NCBI RefSeq assembly: GCF_002305875.1
Contig: NZ_CP022098.1
Location: 5,828,001-5,892,000, forward strand
Length of the DNA stretch: 64,000 nucleotides
Direction: 5' to 3'
From: Cystobacter fuscus
GTDB lineage: Bacteria; Myxococcota; Myxococcia; Myxococcales; Myxococcaceae
Shown one piece after another: positions 62,172 through 64,000 of the stretch. The translations under genes were made by a program, and so were the position numbers. The notes beneath the pieces were generated by a model. That model had not been told where the DNA came from. It did no database searches and saw only the letters and a list, made by a program, of their open reading frames with translations. Numbering within the stretch: the stretch's first letter is position 1; each line of letters opens with the position of its first letter.

Positions 62172-64000
62172 ACATCACCGAGGTCTGCATCAAGAAACCC
62201 GTCTTCGCCTGGATGTTGATGGCGGCCACCATCACCTTCGGCCTGGTGGCGGCGCAGCGCATCGGCATCAGCCAGTTTCCGGATGTGGACTACCCCGTCA
62301 TCAGCATCGGCGTGACGTGGGAGGGCGCTTCGCCCGAGGCGGTGGAGAGCGACATCATCGAGCCGCTGGAGGAGGCGGTGATGCAGGTGGAGGGCGTCAA
62401 GTCCATCACCTCCAGCGCGCGGCAGTCGAGCGGCTCCATCACGGTGGAGCTGGACCTGGCGCGCAACGTGGATCTGTCGTTGCAGGACGTGCAGGCCAAG
62501 GTGAGCCAGGCCCAGCGCCGGCTGCCCGAGGACATGGATCCGCCGGTCGTCTCCAAGAGCAACCCCGAGGATCAGCCCATCATGACGGTGGGCGTGTCCG
62601 GCCCCTTCTCCCCGCAGTACCTCTCCGACTTCGCCCGCTACCGGCTCAAGGAGCTGTTGCAGACGGTGCCCGGGGTGGGGGAGGTGGCGCTCAACAGCTC
62701 GCTGGAGCGCAACGTGCGCATCTGGGTGGACGCGGCGAAGCTGGACGCGCGGGGGCTCACTGTCGCGGACGTACTCGCCGCGCTGCAACGCGAGCACGTG
62801 GAGCTGCCCGCCGGACGCATCGAGGCGGAGGGCCGGGAGATCAACGTGCGCGTGATGGGCGAGGCGTTGGATCTGGAGACGCTGCGCCATCTCGTGGTGC
62901 GCGAGGCCGAGGGGGCTCCCGTCTACCTGTCCGACGTGGCGCTGGTGGAGGACGGCTTCGAGGACCAGCGCCGCCTGGCGCGCGTCAACGGCGAGCCCGC
63001 GCAGGGCTTGGGCATCAAGAAGCAGCGCGGCGCCAACGCCGTCGCGGTGGCCCAGGGCGTGCGCGAGAAGATGGCGCAGATCCAGGCGGATGCCCCCGAG
63101 GGACTGGAGGTGAGCGTCAACTTCGACTCCACCCAGTTCATCGAGGAGAGCGTGCATGAAATCGAGTTCGAGCTGCTGCTCGCGTGCATCCTGACGGCGC
63201 TGGTGTGCTGGGCGTTCCTCGGCTCGCTCTCGAGCACCTTCAACGTCATCCTCGCCATTCCCATGTCGCTCCTGGGCACGGTGGCGGTCATCTACTTCCT
63301 GGGCTTCACGCTCAACACCTTCACGCTCTTGGGGCTGTCGCTGGCGGTGGGCATCGTGGTGGATGACGCCATCATGGTAATGGAGAACATCTTCCGGCAC
63401 GCGGAGGAGGGCGCGGACCGGGTGCGCGCCGCGCGCGAGGGCACGCACGAGATCACCTTCGCGGCCCTGGCGGCCACGCTGGCGGTGGTGGCCATCTTCC
63501 TGCCCGTCATCTTCATGAAGGGCATCATCGGCAAGTTCTTCCTCCAGTTCGGCGTCACGCTGTGCGTGGCGGTGCTGCTGTCGTACGTGGAGGCCATCAC
63601 CCTGGCGCCGGCGCGCTGCGCGCAGCTGCTCAAGACGGGGCGCGAGGGGCGTGGCCGGGTGGGGCTCGCCGTGGATCGTGCCTTCGAGTGGCTGGAGCGG
63701 CGCTATGGGGGGGTGCTCGCGCGCGCGCTGCGCCACCCCTGGTGGGTGCTGGGAGGAGCGGTGGTGTTGCTGGCCGTCTCCGGGTTCGCCTTCAAGACGC
63801 TGTCGAGCGAGTTCGTGCCCTCGCAGGATCAGAGCCGGTTGATGGTGCGGATGCAGACGCCGGTGGGCAGCACGCTGGAGGAGAGCAACCGGCTGTTCCA
63901 GAAGGCCGAGGCCTTCCTGCTCGGGCGGCCCGAGGTGGCGCGGCTCTACGCGGTGGTGGGCGGTGGCGGCGGGGTGAGCAGCGTCAATGGCGGCATGCTC
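62168..64000 (+). CDS. RND multidrug efflux permease, 5' part
   Basis: 611 codons are visible and the frame runs off the right edge. The start ATG 62168 overlaps the adaptor stop (ATGA). HAE1/AcrB-type features: 'ITEVCIKKPVFAWMLMAATI', 'GISQFPDVDYPVISIGVTW' and 'VGIVVDDAIMVMENIFRHA', with the proton-relay Asp pair in TM4. The porter domain has been read to past 'LSSEFVPSQDQSRLMVRMQT'. It should export drugs, lipids or secondary metabolites with proton drive. Confidence 0.95.
   Translation, partial: MNITEVCIKKPVFAWMLMAATITFGLVAAQRIGISQFPDVDYPVISIGVTWEGASPEAVESDIIEPLEEAVMQVEGVKSITSSARQSSGSITVELDLARNVDLSLQDVQAKVSQAQRRLPEDMDPPVVSKSNPEDQPIMTVGVSGPFSPQYLSDFARYRLKELLQTVPGVGEVALNSSLERNVRIWVDAAKLDARGLTVADVLAALQREHVELPAGRIEAEGREINVRVMGEALDLETLRHLVVREAEGAPVYLSDVALVEDGFEDQRRLARVNGEPAQGLGIKKQRGANAVAVAQGVREKMAQIQADAPEGLEVSVNFDSTQFIEESVHEIEFELLLACILTALVCWAFLGSLSSTFNVILAIPMSLLGTVAVIYFLGFTLNTFTLLGLSLAVGIVVDDAIMVMENIFRHAEEGADRVRAAREGTHEITFAALAATLAVVAIFLPVIFMKGIIGKFFLQFGVTLCVAVLLSYVEAITLAPARCAQLLKTGREGRGRVGLAVDRAFEWLERRYGGVLARALRHPWWVLGGAVVLLAVSGFAFKTLSSEFVPSQDQSRLMVRMQTPVGSTLEESNRLFQKAEAFLLGRPEVARLYAVVGGGGGVSSVNGGML

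Noticed and set aside
61307-63736. An 809-codon open frame on the minus strand
   Set aside because: Antisense to the adaptor and RND pump genes, Arg/His-rich and without recognisable domains.

Overview
The window is very GC-rich and looks like a chromosome of a myxobacterium (Myxococcota, probably Cystobacterineae). Evidence for this is a MYXO-CTERM-like tail on the protein at 54640-56061, lipoproteins and kelch/HYR-type proteins typical of that group, Ser/Thr kinases, and long runs of surface and polysaccharide-degrading proteins. No tRNA, rRNA or CRISPR array was recognised.

Layout. (1) 1-3327: 3' part of a large secreted protein made of about ten bacterial Ig-like repeats. (2) 3372-4930: glutathione S-transferase divergent from an MmyB-type regulator. 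(3) 5005-12315: a minus-strand operon that looks like an uncharacterised biosynthetic cluster. In transcription order it holds a basic 150-residue protein with four degenerate repeats, a strong hairpin, a PaaK-like adenylate-forming ligase fused to an acyl carrier domain, a TrpB2-like PLP enzyme lacking the usual catalytic Glu, an acyl-CoA dehydrogenase-like enzyme with a relocated base, a stand-alone amino-acid adenylation enzyme, and an esterase. (4) 13043-29536: Crp/Fnr regulator with a DUF4386 protein, a giant 1805-residue zinc-ribbon/polytopic membrane protein, a TIGR01777 SDR protein, an orphan sugar-binding lipoprotein, a DCC-family protein with a membrane partner, an ECF sigma factor translationally coupled to a Ser/Thr kinase, a LysE exporter and a large hybrid histidine kinase.

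(5) 29621-44265 looks like accessory, mainly proteobacterial-type DNA. It starts with a MITE-like inverted-repeat element and a TolB/amidohydrolase fusion. Then come two divergent operons around 35.9-36.2 kb. Leftward is an HvfABC/bufferin-type RiPP system: an EGKCG-repeat precursor carrying two EF-hands, a DUF692 MNIO enzyme, a DUF2063 partner and a ferric-reductase-like membrane protein. Rightward are a lipoprotein hydrolase, a CcdA-like and a TlpA-like protein (a split DipZ), and an OmpR/EnvZ-type two-component system. Behind them lie quinone oxidoreductase, TetR, epoxide hydrolase, and ohr/ohrR with a perfect 12-bp-arm operator.

(6) 44278-64000 returns to myxobacterial style. It holds an NSS transporter, beta-carbonic anhydrase, a broken kelch/Ig gene, a crotonase-family protein, GH5 cellulase, a sensor kinase and PL11 rhamnogalacturonan lyase. 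These are followed by a putative heme/iron-uptake operon (TonB receptor, two HmuY-like lipoproteins, a metalloprotease-like protein, and a Fur-box-like site in front) and a TolC-MFP-RND efflux operon that runs off the right edge.
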